Assembly (NCBI GenBank): GCA_021792815.1
Contig: JAJYTX010000003.1
Coordinates: 1-52,023, forward strand
Direction: 5' to 3'
DNA: 52,023 nt
From: Pseudomonadota bacterium
Lineage (GTDB): Bacteria > Pseudomonadota > Gammaproteobacteria > Steroidobacterales > Steroidobacteraceae
Shown here: positions 43,505-52,023 of the stretch, piece after piece
Layout: every line of letters starts with the position of its first letter
Numbering within the stretch: the stretch's first letter is position 1
Made by a program: the position numbers and the translations under genes
Notes under the pieces: model-generated
What the model saw: only the letters and a program-made list of their open reading frames with translations
Told to the model about the DNA's origin: nothing
The model's database searches: none

Positions 43505-43609
43505 CGGGGAGACCCGCAGGGCGTGCTGGATGGCCGAGGCGGCGGCCCGTGGGAGGATTGGAGGATTTGATTCCGCTTACGTATGATAATCATACATGAT
43601 AGGAATGCA

Positions 43610-44119
43610 TTACCGATCGACCGATCGAGGTTCCGCCCCGAGCGTACGTAGAGTTTCCCGCCAGCACTGAGCGACCGTTGTGCCAATCCGCTTCAGTAGA
43701 TCTTCTGCGTGCTCGCGATCGAGGCCAAATTGGCCCGGCCGGGACAGCAGATTCCGCCGGCTGATTCGCCTGCCATCGTCTCCGCAGGCCATGGCAAGTT
43801 CCTTGGCGGGAAGGTCGGTCGAGGGGACGGGATCGAAAAGCGGTGCCAAACGATACCCATATTCCGGTCGATCGAGCACGAGGCCGTGGTTGGCCTCGTG
43901 GTCATCGCCGTTGCCGGTGGCCATGTTGAACGCGATGCGTGAGTAGAGCGAGCGCCGATCTTCGTCAGGATTGCGTATCCGGCGCGCGAGTTCGTGTGAG
44001 AGGCCCGTACCGGAGGCCATGTGGCTGTAGCGCATGACCTTAGGGGTTGGACCATGCCACGGTACGCGCGCTGGCATAAGGCGCTCTCCGTGCCGCTTCT
44101 TTGCACCGCGCCAACCCAC
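43610..44119 (-). pseudogene. HipA-like kinase toxin, C-terminal fragment
   Basis: Reading the minus strand from about 44035 gives MRYSHMASGTGLSHELARR and then RRSLYSRIAFNMATGNGDDH, EANHGLVLD, RLAPLFDPVPS, and a final KRIGTTVAQCWRETL. This is the C-terminal third of HipA-type Ser/Thr kinases, including the catalytic NGDDHxxNH and the metal-binding Asp in LFDP. The N-terminal two thirds and any HipB antitoxin are missing; the upstream part (44036-44119) has no similarity. The gene is therefore most likely an inactive remnant. It lies 105 bp from the DUF4143 gene, in the same orientation. Confidence 0.7.
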
Positions 44120-44200
44120 CGGTACCTTCGAGACGCCTCTGCTCGAGAGTGCCGCACGCGCTGGTACGGAGCGTGGGATCCGGGTCGCCCCTTCACCCCT

Positions 44201-45049
44201 TCACCCCAGATCCAGAATCACCGCCCCGACTGCGATCATCGCGAGCGCGGCCACGCGGCGCCGGCCCGGGCGTTCGGCGAGGAACCACCAGGCAAAGAGG
44301 ACACCGAACAGTATCGCCGTCTCGCGCAGCGCCGCGATGGCGCCGATCGGTGCAAGAGTCATGGCCCAGAGCGCCAGCGCGTACGAGGCGATCGAGCAAA
44401 GCCCCCCGCCAAGGCCCCTGCGAAGCAGGGAGGAGACCGTGTCGCCCGTGAACAGGTGGGAGACACGTCCCCGCGTCAGCACCAGTGCCGTCGGGATCGC
44501 CGGGAGCACGAAAGTCCACAGGGCATAGGCGAGGGGGGAGTGGGAGAGTCGGGCTCCGAGTCCGTCGTTGACGGTGTAGAGCGCGATGATGAGCGCGGTC
44601 GCCAGCGCGAAGCGCAGGGCCCGGGCCTCTCCGGGCTTGCCGGAGCGCCGGGCCTGCAGGGCGACGCCGAGGGAGATGAGAAGCAGGCCGCACCAGCCGC
44701 CAATCCCGAGGCGCTCGTCAAACCCGAGTGCGGCGATTGCGGCGGTCAGGGCCGGTGCGGCGCCGCGCATCACGGGGTAGGTCAGGCTCACCGCGCCGAG
44801 CGAATAGGCCTCGGCCACCAAGTTGAAATAGAGAACGTGCAGGAGGGCGGAGATGGCCAGGTGAGGCCAGGCGCCAACGGCGGGCGCGGGCAGGAAAGGC
44901 AGGGCTGCCGCGCCCGTCAGTCCGGCCGCGAGCACGAGCAATGCGGTCGATGCACGCCGGTTGGGGCCGCCCCGGATGCCCACGTTCCACGCGGCATGGA
45001 GGCCGGCCCCGGCGAGGACGGCTGCCGTCGCGATGGGTGGGACGGTCAT
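44201..45049 (-). CDS. EamA/DMT-family permease
   Basis: A 282-residue integral membrane protein with about ten short hydrophobic segments in two repeats, ending VAALAMIAVGAVILDLG. The first repeat has AGAGLHAAWNVGIRGG, and FNLVAEAYSLGAVSLTYPVM is the conserved EamA pattern. The second repeat shows YALALWAMTLAPIGAIAAL. These permeases export metabolites or amino acids; the substrate is unknown. There is no operon partner: a gap of 81 bp precedes it. Confidence 0.88.
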   Translation of the reverse strand: MTVPPIATAAVLAGAGLHAAWNVGIRGGPNRRASTALLVLAAGLTGAAALPFLPAPAVGAWPHLAISALLHVLYFNLVAEAYSLGAVSLTYPVMRGAAPALTAAIAALGFDERLGIGGWCGLLLISLGVALQARRSGKPGEARALRFALATALIIALYTVNDGLGARLSHSPLAYALWTFVLPAIPTALVLTRGRVSHLFTGDTVSSLLRRGLGGGLCSIASYALALWAMTLAPIGAIAALRETAILFGVLFAWWFLAERPGRRRVAALAMIAVGAVILDLG

Positions 45050-45132
45050 TGTCCTCTCATGCGCACGTTCGGGCCATCAAGGTCAGGAGGATTGGGAAGT
45101 CGATGGCCTATTCTAGAGCAGATTGCTTCACG

Positions 45133-46173
45133 TCAGGCTGGTTCGGCCTCCCGCCAGGCTCTCTCGAACTCCCGCCGCAGATCCTCTTCCCGCCCGAGGT
45201 AGCGCGAGGAGAAATGAAACGGCACTGCCGTTCGCACTCCCGCCGCTCGGGCGATCTCGCCGGCGGCTCGCGCGGTGAGGTGAGCCTTGCGCGTGGCGTG
45301 TTGCCGGTCTGCCTCGAGGAACACCGCCTCGATGAACAGCAGATCCGCGCCGCGAAGGAAGGGTGCGAGAGCCTCCCGGTTGCGCGGGTTGTCGGCGACA
45401 TCCGTGACATAGCACACCCTCTGTCCGGGACCGAACTGCAGAACCTTGGACCTGAGCTCCCCGAGAGGCATCATCACCTCGCGCGGCCCGCTTCGCGTGC
45501 GCCAGTGAACCCTGACCGGGGTATCCTCGGGGGCGCCGGCGCGCACCTGTTCCTTGAGAAGGGTGAGCCACGGGCCGCTCGGCAGTCCGAGCTCCTCGAG
45601 CCGATTCCTCCAGACGTTGATGTGCGTGCCTTCCTCGAAGGCGAACGCCAACGAGGGGATGCCGTGATGCTCGAGAGGCAGCGTGCGCACCCGGAACGAG
45701 GAGGCCTCGAGGAGCACTCCTGCGGGTGCCGCGAGGTCCGGCAGGGGCTCGCGCTCGAATCGCCCCCGGCTGCGGAATCGGGCGCGCCGCATGCGCCCGT
45801 CGGCTCCGAGCTCGTGCGCGGTGATCACGAAGTCCGTGTCGTAGTTCTGCACGAGATTCCACGTGTAGGCGGCAAGTTTGTGCCCGAGCTGCGCGATGAA
45901 ATGCCCGGGGCCGTACAGCCGCACCCCGGTGTCCCGGCCCAGGCAGACACGCAGCAGGTGATCGAATCCGGCAAAGTGGTCCATGTGGGTGTGCGAGACG
46001 AACACATCGCTCACCCGCAGAAGCTTGCGGGTCGGCAGACTCGAGACGTCGCCGATGTCAAAAAGGATCGCGCGACGCTCGAACTTCAGGTCAATGAGCA
46101 CTCCCGGATCCCCGAACGTCCGGTTGACGAGCATCGCATCGAAAATCGGGCGCATCGGGCTTAAGAATGCCAT
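45133..46173 (-). CDS. MBL-fold metal-dependent hydrolase, RNase Z-like
   Basis: A protein of about 346 residues. The metallo-beta-lactamase motif is FVSHTHMDHFAGFDHLLRV, and later conserved elements are LEHHGIPSLAF, CYVTDVADNP, LLFIEAVFLEAD with a following HLTARAAG, and TAVPFHFSSRY. The order resembles RNase Z, which trims tRNA 3' ends, but the first 35 residues and the long mid-section (FRSRGRFEREPLPDL) differ from classical enzymes. A tRNA-processing role is plausible but not certain. The ATG at 46173 or 46155 could be the start; neither has a clear ribosome binding site. Confidence 0.8.
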   Translation of the reverse strand: MAFLSPMRPIFDAMLVNRTFGDPGVLIDLKFERRAILFDIGDVSSLPTRKLLRVSDVFVSHTHMDHFAGFDHLLRVCLGRDTGVRLYGPGHFIAQLGHKLAAYTWNLVQNYDTDFVITAHELGADGRMRRARFRSRGRFEREPLPDLAAPAGVLLEASSFRVRTLPLEHHGIPSLAFAFEEGTHINVWRNRLEELGLPSGPWLTLLKEQVRAGAPEDTPVRVHWRTRSGPREVMMPLGELRSKVLQFGPGQRVCYVTDVADNPRNREALAPFLRGADLLFIEAVFLEADRQHATRKAHLTARAAGEIARAAGVRTAVPFHFSSRYLGREEDLRREFERAWREAEPA

Positions 46174-46216
46174 CCGGGGCCCCAAGGGACCCACTGCGTG
46201 CGGCGGCTGTTTTCCC

Positions 46217-46393
46217 TCAGATGCGCCGGGTGTGCGCCGGGGAGCGGGTCGCGGGCGAGGAACGCTCGTGCCGGGAGTGATCTTGCGGGGCGGTGGGCTT
46301 GCCCGGGTGCGGCAGCCTCAGGTGACAGCCCGCCAGGGCGAGCGCCAGGGAGGCGGCAATGAGCGAGCGGACGAGGAGTCGGGCGGGTCTCAT
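46217..46393 (-). CDS. Very small lipoprotein coupled to the Old Yellow Enzyme gene
   Basis: A 58-residue gene. Reading MRPARLLVRSLIAASLALAL gives a signal peptide with lipobox LAGC, followed by CHLRLPHPGKPTAPQDHSRH and an Arg-rich end. Its ATG (46393-46391) overlaps the OYE stop (ATGA), so it is translationally coupled. The lipobox plus coupling supports a real gene despite its length. The mature peptide is 38 residues and His/Pro-rich (HPGKP, HSRHER), which might bind metal; that is speculation. Confidence 0.5.
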   Translation of the reverse strand: MRPARLLVRSLIAASLALALAGCHLRLPHPGKPTAPQDHSRHERSSPATRSPAHTRRI

Positions 46394-47547
46394 GGGATCA
46401 CACTCTCTGCGGTCTTGGCGCCGGCCTTCAGGAACGGGTAGTCCGTGTATCCGTGCGCATCGCCTCCGAAGAAGGTGGAGCGGTCCGCAGCATTCAAAGG
46501 AGCGCCGGCCTGCAGCCGCTCGACCAGATCCGGATTGGCAATGTAGGGGCGGCCGAAGGCGATGAGGTCTGCACGGTTGGCGAGGCGCGCCTCGAGCGCG
46601 AGCGTCCGGTCATAGCCGTTATTGGCGATGAAGACGCCCTTGAACGCCCGCCTCAGCATCTGCAGGTCGAACTGCGAAGGAACCTCGCGTGGTCCCTGGG
46701 TCACGCCCTCGATCACGTGCAGGTACGCCAGGTCGAAGTCGTTCAATCGTTCGACTAGGTAGCCGTATGTGCCGCCGGGATCGCTGTCGAGGGCGAGGTC
46801 ATTGACGGGGCTGAGCGGCGAGAGTCGGATGCCGGTGTGCGGGCCTCCGCAGGCCATCGTGACCGCCTCGACGACCTCCAGAAGAAATCGCGCTCGCTTC
46901 TCGCGCGAGCCGCCATAGGCGTCCGAGCGATGGTTGGCCGTGTCGCGCAGGAACTGCTCGATGAGATAGCCGTTGGCGGCATGGATCTCGACACCGTCGA
47001 ACCCCGCATCGAGCGCGTTGCGCGCGGCGCGGGCATACTGAGAGATGATCGCCGGGATCTCCGTTTCTTCCAGCGCACGCGGCGTGGGGCAGGGCTTGTA
47101 GCCGGAGGCGGTGTACGCCTGAGCGTTCGCGCGGATTGCCGAGGGTGCGACCGGCGAGGCACCGCTTGGCTGCAGGGAGGGGTGGGAGATGCGCCCGACA
47201 TGCCAGAGCTGAAGGAATATTCTCGAGCCTGCGAGGTGGACGGCCTCGGTCACGGGCCGCCAGGCTCGCAGCTGCGCCTCCGTGTAAATTCCGGGCGTCG
47301 ATGCATAGCCGCGTGCCTGCGCCGAGATGTTGCACCCTTCACTCACGATGAGTCCCGCGGAGGCGCGCTGGCCGTAGTACTCGGCCATGAGCGCGCTCGC
47401 CGTGCCATCGGCATTCGCCCGGCTGCGGGTCATCGGCGCCATGACCACCCGGTTTGCGAGCAGGTAGGCGCCGAGGGAGACGGGGGAGAAAAGGTCGGTC
47501 TCGTCTGCGGGTGGATGTGCCTGTGCGCTCGGTGATCGGACGGTCAT
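46390..47547 (-). CDS. Old Yellow Enzyme family alkene reductase (NemA-like)
   Basis: A 385-residue TIM-barrel flavoprotein. LANRVVMAPMTRSRAN at the N-terminus binds FMN, and LQLWHVGRISHPSLQPSG and GFDGVEIHAANGYLIEQFLR carry the usual active-site residues; DTANHRSDAYGGSREKRARF is the family hallmark. The C-terminal part has FIANNGYDR and DLIAFGRPYIANPDL. These enzymes reduce activated alkenes, N-ethylmaleimide, nitrate esters and nitroaromatics with NAD(P)H. It is followed by a coupled small lipoprotein and preceded (47600-47833) by a possible small exported protein. Confidence 0.94.
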   Translation of the reverse strand: MTVRSPSAQAHPPADETDLFSPVSLGAYLLANRVVMAPMTRSRANADGTASALMAEYYGQRASAGLIVSEGCNISAQARGYASTPGIYTEAQLRAWRPVTEAVHLAGSRIFLQLWHVGRISHPSLQPSGASPVAPSAIRANAQAYTASGYKPCPTPRALEETEIPAIISQYARAARNALDAGFDGVEIHAANGYLIEQFLRDTANHRSDAYGGSREKRARFLLEVVEAVTMACGGPHTGIRLSPLSPVNDLALDSDPGGTYGYLVERLNDFDLAYLHVIEGVTQGPREVPSQFDLQMLRRAFKGVFIANNGYDRTLALEARLANRADLIAFGRPYIANPDLVERLQAGAPLNAADRSTFFGGDAHGYTDYPFLKAGAKTAESVIP

Positions 47548-47599
47548 GAAAGGCTCCCGCTCAGCGCAGCGTGTAGCCCCGACCTTTGATGTCTGATGC

Positions 47600-47833
47600 T
47601 CATATGCTCACCCTCCGGGAGATCCCGAATGCGCGCGCCCGATCACCGCGTCTTCCACGGTCCTGGCGCTCGGCGGATCGCCCGTGCAGCGGATAGCGGA
47701 AGACACGGGTCTTGGGGTGCGGTGGGGGCGGGGCCGGCAGGACGGGCTCGCTCACGCACGCGGCGCAGTCGGCGAGGATCGCCGCGACACCGAGCAACTG
47801 CAGCGCTCGGAGGGTTTCCGTCACGCGCCTCAT
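47600..47833 (-). CDS. Possible small exported protein upstream of the OYE gene
   Basis: A 77-residue reading frame: MRRVTETLRALQLLGVAAIL followed by ADCAACVSEPVLPAPPPPHP is a hydrophobic signal segment with a cysteine cluster, then a Pro-rich stretch and a basic end. LADC is not a good lipobox because of the Asp. It is on the OYE strand, 52 bp upstream. It could be an operon member or chance; I lean towards a weak gene. Confidence 0.35.
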   Translation of the reverse strand: MRRVTETLRALQLLGVAAILADCAACVSEPVLPAPPPPHPKTRVFRYPLHGRSAERQDRGRRGDRARAFGISRRVSI

Positions 47834-48032
47834 GACTCGAACTCCCGCTGTCGACCGGGCGCCCTCTTGACGCCCACGCGTGATGTTCTAGCCGAACATC
47901 TTGCGCGGAGATATCCGCAGAAACCGCCACCCGGGCAAGCGAGGGCGCCGTGAATGAGCGGGGATGACGCATCGGAGCCTCAGCTCCTGTGCCGATCCGC
48001 GAGGAGCCTGCGGGCGCATCTGCGGCAAGTGC

Positions 48033-49652
48033 CTACATCCCGGATTCCGCGGGCGCGGGCTCCTTCGTCTTCTCGGGCAGCTCGGTCATCGTCGCCTCCG
48101 TGAGGAGCAGCACGCTCGCCACGGACACCGCGTTCTCGAGCGCGATGCGCACTACCTTCGCAGGATCGACGATGCCGGCTTCAAAAAGGTCCACGAACTG
48201 CTTGCGCGCGGCATCGAAGCCGGTGTTGCCCGCGCCATTGAGCATCCGGTCGACCACCACGCCCCCGTCGGCCGCGGAGTTCTCGGCGATCTGGCGGGTC
48301 GGGGCCTCGAGGGCGCGGCGCAGGATCTGCGCGCCCGTTCGCTCATCGCCCGCGCACTGCGCCTCGAGCGCAGCCACCGCGCCGGTCGCTCGCAGGAGCG
48401 CAAGCCCGCCACCGGGCACGATGCCTTCGGCCACGGCGGCCTTGGTGGAGCTGATCGCATCATCGAGCGCTTCCTTCTTCGCCTTCATTTCCGATTCCGA
48501 CGGCGCCCCGACCCGTATGACCGCGACGCCGCCCGAGAGCTTCGCCAGACGCTCCTCGAGCTTCTCGCGGTCGTAGTCGCTCTGGGTGTCCTCGATCTCC
48601 TTGCGGATCATGCGAATGCGGCCCTCGATCCTGCCCTTGTCGCCCTCACCGCCGATGATCGTGGTGTCGTCCTTGTCGATGACGATGCGCTTGGCGCGTC
48701 CGAGCTGGGCGAGCTCGACGTCCTCGAGCTTGACGCCGAGCTCCTCGGAGATCACATCCCCTCCCGTGAGAATGGCGATGTCCTGAAGCATCGCCTTGCG
48801 GCGCTCGCCAAACCCCGGAGCCTTGACGGCGCAGCTCTTGAGCACGCCGCGGATCTGATTGACGATCAGCGTCGCCAGGGCCTCGCCTTCGATCTCCTCC
48901 GCGATGAAGAGAATGGGCTTGGCGGATTTCGCCACCTGCTCGAGCAGCGGCAGCATGTCCTTGAGAATATTGAGCTTGCGATCGCAGATCAGAATGTAGG
49001 CGTCCTCGAGCACCGCTTCCATGCTCGTGCTGTCCGTGACGAAGTACGGGGAGAGATACCCCCGGTCGAACTGCAAGCCCTCGACCACCTCGAGCGCGGT
49101 CTCGGTGGTCTTCGACTCCTCGACGGTGATGACGCCGTCGCCGCCCACTTTGTCCATCGCATCGGCCACGAGCTCACCGATCATCGGGTCGTTGTGCGCC
49201 GAGATGGTCGCGACCTGGGCTTTCTCCTTGCGCGCCACGACGGGCCTGGCCATCGATTTCAGCGCCTGGACAGCCGCCTCCAGTCCGCGGTCGAGGCCGC
49301 GTTTCAAGTCGATGGCGCTCGCACCGGCGGCGACGTTACGCACGCCTTCGGCGTAGATCGTCTGCGCAAGGATGGTCGAAGTGCTCGTGCCATCGCCGAC
49401 GATGTCGCCGGTCTTCTCGGCCGCCTGGCGCAGCATCTGCGCTCCGAGGTTCTCCTCGGGGTCCCCGAGCTCCATCTCCTTGGCGATGGTCACGCCGTCG
49501 TTGCAGATGATCGGTGCGCCCCATTTCCTCTGGATGAGGACGGACTTGGATTTGGGGCCGAGTGTGATGCGTACGGCATCGGCGAGCTGCGTGGCACCGC
49601 GCAGCACTTTCTCTCGCGCGCTGGACCGGAACAGTACCTGCTTGGCGCTCAT
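48033..49652 (-). CDS. groEL: Chaperonin GroEL, solitary copy
   Basis: A 539-residue group I chaperonin subunit. Key motifs are [35 protein letters not shown], the ATP-binding [12 protein letters not shown] (canonical GDGTTTATVLAQ), [20 protein letters not shown], and [13 protein letters not shown] with the conserved ATPase Asp in [11 protein letters not shown]. The C-terminus EPAPAESGM lacks the usual GGM repeats that line the cavity. ATG 49652 (MSAKQVLFR) has a GAGAGAGG ribosome binding site. No groES is adjacent; the genome probably has a main groESL elsewhere. The ring may be specialised. Confidence 0.93.
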   Translation of the reverse strand: MSAKQVLFRSSAREKVLRGATQLADAVRITLGPKSKSVLIQRKWGAPIICNDGVTIAKEMELGDPEENLGAQMLRQAAEKTGDIVGDGTSTSTILAQTIYAEGVRNVAAGASAIDLKRGLDRGLEAAVQALKSMARPVVARKEKAQVATISAHNDPMIGELVADAMDKVGGDGVITVEESKTTETALEVVEGLQFDRGYLSPYFVTDSTSMEAVLEDAYILICDRKLNILKDMLPLLEQVAKSAKPILFIAEEIEGEALATLIVNQIRGVLKSCAVKAPGFGERRKAMLQDIAILTGGDVISEELGVKLEDVELAQLGRAKRIVIDKDDTTIIGGEGDKGRIEGRIRMIRKEIEDTQSDYDREKLEERLAKLSGGVAVIRVGAPSESEMKAKKEALDDAISSTKAAVAEGIVPGGGLALLRATGAVAALEAQCAGDERTGAQILRRALEAPTRQIAENSAADGGVVVDRMLNGAGNTGFDAARKQFVDLFEAGIVDPAKVVRIALENAVSVASVLLLTEATMTELPEKTKEPAPAESGM

Positions 49653-49913
49653 GACCTCTCTCCGACGATGAATTTCCCGGGGCGTCGGAAGAGAACCGTA
49701 GCCCTTTGTCGCCATGCTGCTGATATGGATTTGTGCGTATCAGGCGCAGGCGACTCGGATGCGCCGGGGAAAATCGAGCGGTGGGCAGGGCGCCCCGGGG
49801 ACGATCATCCGCGAAACCCGCGTGGACTCCGTCCAGGAAGGCTCGCACCGCGCCGCTCGGGCTCGGCGGCGCGATGAGAGGTATTCTCATCCGCTCAGGG
49901 GCCGATCCCGGCC

Positions 49914-51497
49914 TCACCTCGTCGGGGTGTCCTGGGCGCCTGCGGCAAGGAATTCCCGCAGCAGGGTGAGCAGGTGCTCGGCGCGGATCGGCTTGCTCGT
50001 GACACGCAGGTTCGGGTCTCGGGGCAGATCGTTCACGGCCCCGGAGGTATCCCCCGTGATGAGCACGGACTTGATGGGTGCTCCACGCATCTCTCGCAAC
50101 GCGGAGATCACTTGGATGCCGGTCTCGTTGTTGCCGAGGTGATAATCGGTCAACACCAGGTCGAGCTCCAGGGCAGCTGCGGTCCGCCGCGCCTGCTCGA
50201 GCGAGTCGACGGCCGTGACCTGGTAGCCCTCGACCTTCAACAGCATCTCGGTCGCATCCCGGACCGCCGGATCGTCCTCCACCAGCAGCACGCGCGGCCG
50301 TCTGCCGTCGCCCTGGCGCGTGGCGGCCACCGGCTCATCCGGCCGCTCGCGGTAGGGCGCCTCGTCCGCCGCCGGCAGCAGCAGCGCGAAGACCGATCCC
50401 TCCCCTACGCGAGAGCTTACCTCGATCTTCAGGCCCAACAGCTCGACGATCCGCCTGACGATCGACAGTCCGAGGCCGTAGCCATCGCGCGGGCCGCTGC
50501 CCGTTATGCCCACCTGGTAGAACTCGTCGTAGATGCAGGGGATCTGGTCGGCGGGAATGCCGATGCCGGTGTCGAGCACCTCGAGGCGCACCATCGAGTC
50601 TGTCGCGGGCGGGCAGCTGATCCGCACTCGTCCCTGGCGGGTATATTTGATGGCGTTCGACACCAGGTTGCGCAGGACCTGCTCGAGGAGCGAGGGGTCG
50701 CTGCGAACGCACGCGTTGGTCGCTTCGACTTCGAACGTCAGCCCCTTGCCGGCGGCGATGGTGGAGAACTCACGGCGCATCTGCTCGAGGAGACGGGTCA
50801 CGGGAAAGTCCGTGACCTCCGGTCTCACTGCGCCCGATTCGAGCTTGCTGATGTCGAGCAGCGCATTCAGCAGCCGCGCCATCGCGGCAATGGCCTGCTC
50901 CTGCTGCGACAGCGCATCCATGACCATCGGGTCGCTCACGGTGCGGCGCAATGCGCCGTTGAGCAGGGCGAGCGCCTGCAGGGGCTGGCGCAGGTCGTGG
51001 CTCGCGGTGGCGAGGAATCGGCTCTTGCTCTGGTTCGCGCGATCGGCGGCATCACGCGCCAGGTCGGCCACTTCACGGGCGTGCTCTGCCGCCGCCCGCG
51101 CGGCGATCAGCTCTTTTTGAATGCGATGCCGCTCGGTGACGTCGCGGATGGCCGCAACCACCAGGGCGTGCTCGCCATCGGTTACCGGACTGAGGCTCAC
51201 CTCGACGGGAAACTCGCTCGAGTCCCGCCGCAGCGCGCGCAACTCGAGGTTCTGGCCCATCGGCCGTACCCGCATGTGAGCCATGTAGTTGCCGCGGTGA
51301 TCGGCATGCCGGCCCCGGAAGCGCTCCGGAATGAGCTTCTCTACCCCCTGCCCGGTGATCTCCTCCGGCGCGTAGCCAAAGAGCGTAAGGACTTGTCGGT
51401 TGGCGTAATGGATCGTTCCCCCGGCATCGACGATGACCATCGCGTCCGGGGCTGCATCAAGCGCGCTTCGCGCGAGTTCGGGAGGCGTCTGGCGCAC
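49914..51497 (-). CDS. Hybrid sensor histidine kinase with PAS and C-terminal receiver domain
   Basis: About 527 residues. A PAS domain starts at LARSALDAAPDAMVIVD and contains DAGGTIHYANRQVLTLFGYA. A helical linker (AARAAAEHAREVADLARDAA) leads to the H-box FLATASHDLRQPLQALALL; the ATPase has NLVSNAIKYTRQGR (N-box), DTGIGIP and GYGLGLSIVRRI. The receiver domain has RVLLVEDDPAVRD and LDLVLTDYHLGNNETG with the acceptor Asp, and ITGD plus the TSKPI lysine. There is no membrane segment, so it is probably cytoplasmic. GTG 51497 (with AGGA upstream) is preferred; an in-frame ATG at 51641 would add 48 Arg/Gly-rich residues. No separate regulator gene is next to it. Confidence 0.9.
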   Translation of the reverse strand: MRQTPPELARSALDAAPDAMVIVDAGGTIHYANRQVLTLFGYAPEEITGQGVEKLIPERFRGRHADHRGNYMAHMRVRPMGQNLELRALRRDSSEFPVEVSLSPVTDGEHALVVAAIRDVTERHRIQKELIAARAAAEHAREVADLARDAADRANQSKSRFLATASHDLRQPLQALALLNGALRRTVSDPMVMDALSQQEQAIAAMARLLNALLDISKLESGAVRPEVTDFPVTRLLEQMRREFSTIAAGKGLTFEVEATNACVRSDPSLLEQVLRNLVSNAIKYTRQGRVRISCPPATDSMVRLEVLDTGIGIPADQIPCIYDEFYQVGITGSGPRDGYGLGLSIVRRIVELLGLKIEVSSRVGEGSVFALLLPAADEAPYRERPDEPVAATRQGDGRRPRVLLVEDDPAVRDATEMLLKVEGYQVTAVDSLEQARRTAAALELDLVLTDYHLGNNETGIQVISALREMRGAPIKSVLITGDTSGAVNDLPRDPNLRVTSKPIRAEHLLTLLREFLAAGAQDTPTR

Positions 51498-51649
51498 GAA
51501 TCCTCGTCCTCTACATATTCCGGTGAGCGCGGCCGGGCGATACCGCCACCCCCGGAGTCCACCATTGCGATATTCGAAAGATTCGGCTTCCCCTGGAGCA
51601 AAGCGATCGGCGCTCGTACGCGATGCCTCCGTACCGTCCACCCTTCCTG

Positions 51650-51933
51650 AGGTGCTCTTCGACGGCTTCGTGCAGGATATTACTCACTCTGGGCAAGATC
51701 AAACGTGAACGGGATTCGGGCCCGTTTCGGGGCCGCAAGGAGCCCGGCGCGGTCGCGATCCGATGTGCTTCGCATCGAAGCGAACTGGGAGGTGAGCGAC
51801 CCCGGCGGTTTCCATCAGCGCGCAGCGGGATGTCCGCCGGCCCGAGCGACCAGACCCAAGACCGGCATCGGCTCGCGCAGCTGTATGAAATCCAGGGGCC
51901 TCCATTTAGCTGCAGAACAGGCATTCTTGGGCT
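51650..51933. other. Non-coding stretch before the transposase, possible IS end
   Basis: No supported gene is visible here. The strand upstream of the transposase would contain the terminal inverted repeat of the IS element, but its sequence cannot be located without the other end. Confidence 0.3.
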
Positions 51934-52023
51934 ATGGACGAGGCCCCAAAGCCCGTTGGAGGCACCGACTACCCGGCCACCTGGAGCCAGTTTCTCGAGT
52001 GGTTCGGCAATGAGGCGGTGTGC
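51934..52023 (+). mobile_element. IS1595-type transposase, N-terminus only
   Basis: The last 90 bases encode MDEAPKPVGGTDYPATWSQF then LEWFGNEAVC, running off the right edge. The pattern TYPxTxxEFLEWFxxEExC is the N-terminus of IS1595-family transposases, which continue with a zinc ribbon and a DDE-like catalytic core. Only 30 residues are visible, so the assignment is provisional. It is transcribed away from the histidine kinase. Confidence 0.55.

Noticed and set aside
44140..44200. Direct repeat CCCTTCACCCCTTCACCCC next to the HipA fragment as an attachment site
   Set aside because: It is a simple slippage repeat of nine bases and has no second copy at the tRNA.
51511..51924. Minus-strand reading frame between the kinase and the transposase
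   Set aside because: It contains the kinase's 5' region in another frame, and its composition (Arg/Ser-rich) looks non-coding.
1..52023. CRISPR array
   Set aside because: No set of regularly spaced identical repeats and no cas gene was seen in the window.

Overview
The window is GC-rich, densely coded chromosomal DNA from a Gram-negative bacterium, most likely a gammaproteobacterium. Supporting signs are outer-membrane proteins (Wzi, an Omp85-like barrel, a heme-bearing barrel), lipoproteins, a diheme c4-type cytochrome, bactofilin, and a colinear VirB2-VirB11 type IV secretion system (T4SS). The species cannot be named from sequence alone.

Layout. (1) Bases 1-14516 hold envelope and polysaccharide genes: UDP-glucose dehydrogenase (cut by the left edge), bifunctional GDP-mannose pyrophosphorylase/phosphomannose isomerase, phosphomannomutase, bactofilin with a coupled zinc-ribbon protein, an Omp85-like barrel coupled to a ModE-like regulator, two tandem family-9 glycosyltransferases and a Wzi-type protein. 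Housekeeping genes (lhgO-like, panD, MOSC) and a HigB toxin remnant are interspersed. Together these genes could supply UDP-glucuronate and GDP-mannose for a surface polysaccharide and anchor it at the cell surface. (2) 14785-19492: a FecR/DUF6600 secreted protein, then an electron-transfer pair made of an outer-membrane barrel with one CXXCH and a diheme cytochrome, closed by a terminator. (3) 19658-35272: a compact conjugation module with a small divergent protein, an SSB, virB2 to virB11, two tandem TraD/VirD4-type coupling ATPases around a membrane coiled-coil protein, a MOBQ-type relaxase and a ComF-like phosphoribosyltransferase. No integrase, VirB1 or replication gene is visible. (4) 35348-41718: a PAP2 phosphatase, an ArsB-like permease, a BlaI/M56 peptidase pair, an MFS transporter and a REC-EAL protein. 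(5) 41935-44119: tRNA-Val(CAC), followed by a small decayed zone with a DUF4143 AAA protein carrying an altered Walker A and a truncated HipA. (6) 44201-52023: a DMT permease, an RNase Z-like hydrolase, Old Yellow Enzyme with small exported proteins, a stand-alone GroEL, a hybrid histidine kinase and the start of an IS1595-type transposase cut by the right edge.

The most unusual feature is the conjugation module. Its two coupling-protein paralogs are about half identical over much of their length but almost identical over about 80 residues, including 65 identical nucleotides, and they enclose an unrecognised membrane protein. Other points worth a second look are the heme-barrel/cytochrome pair, the tRNA-proximal toxin graveyard, the orphan GroEL and the unplaced BlaI/M56 switch.
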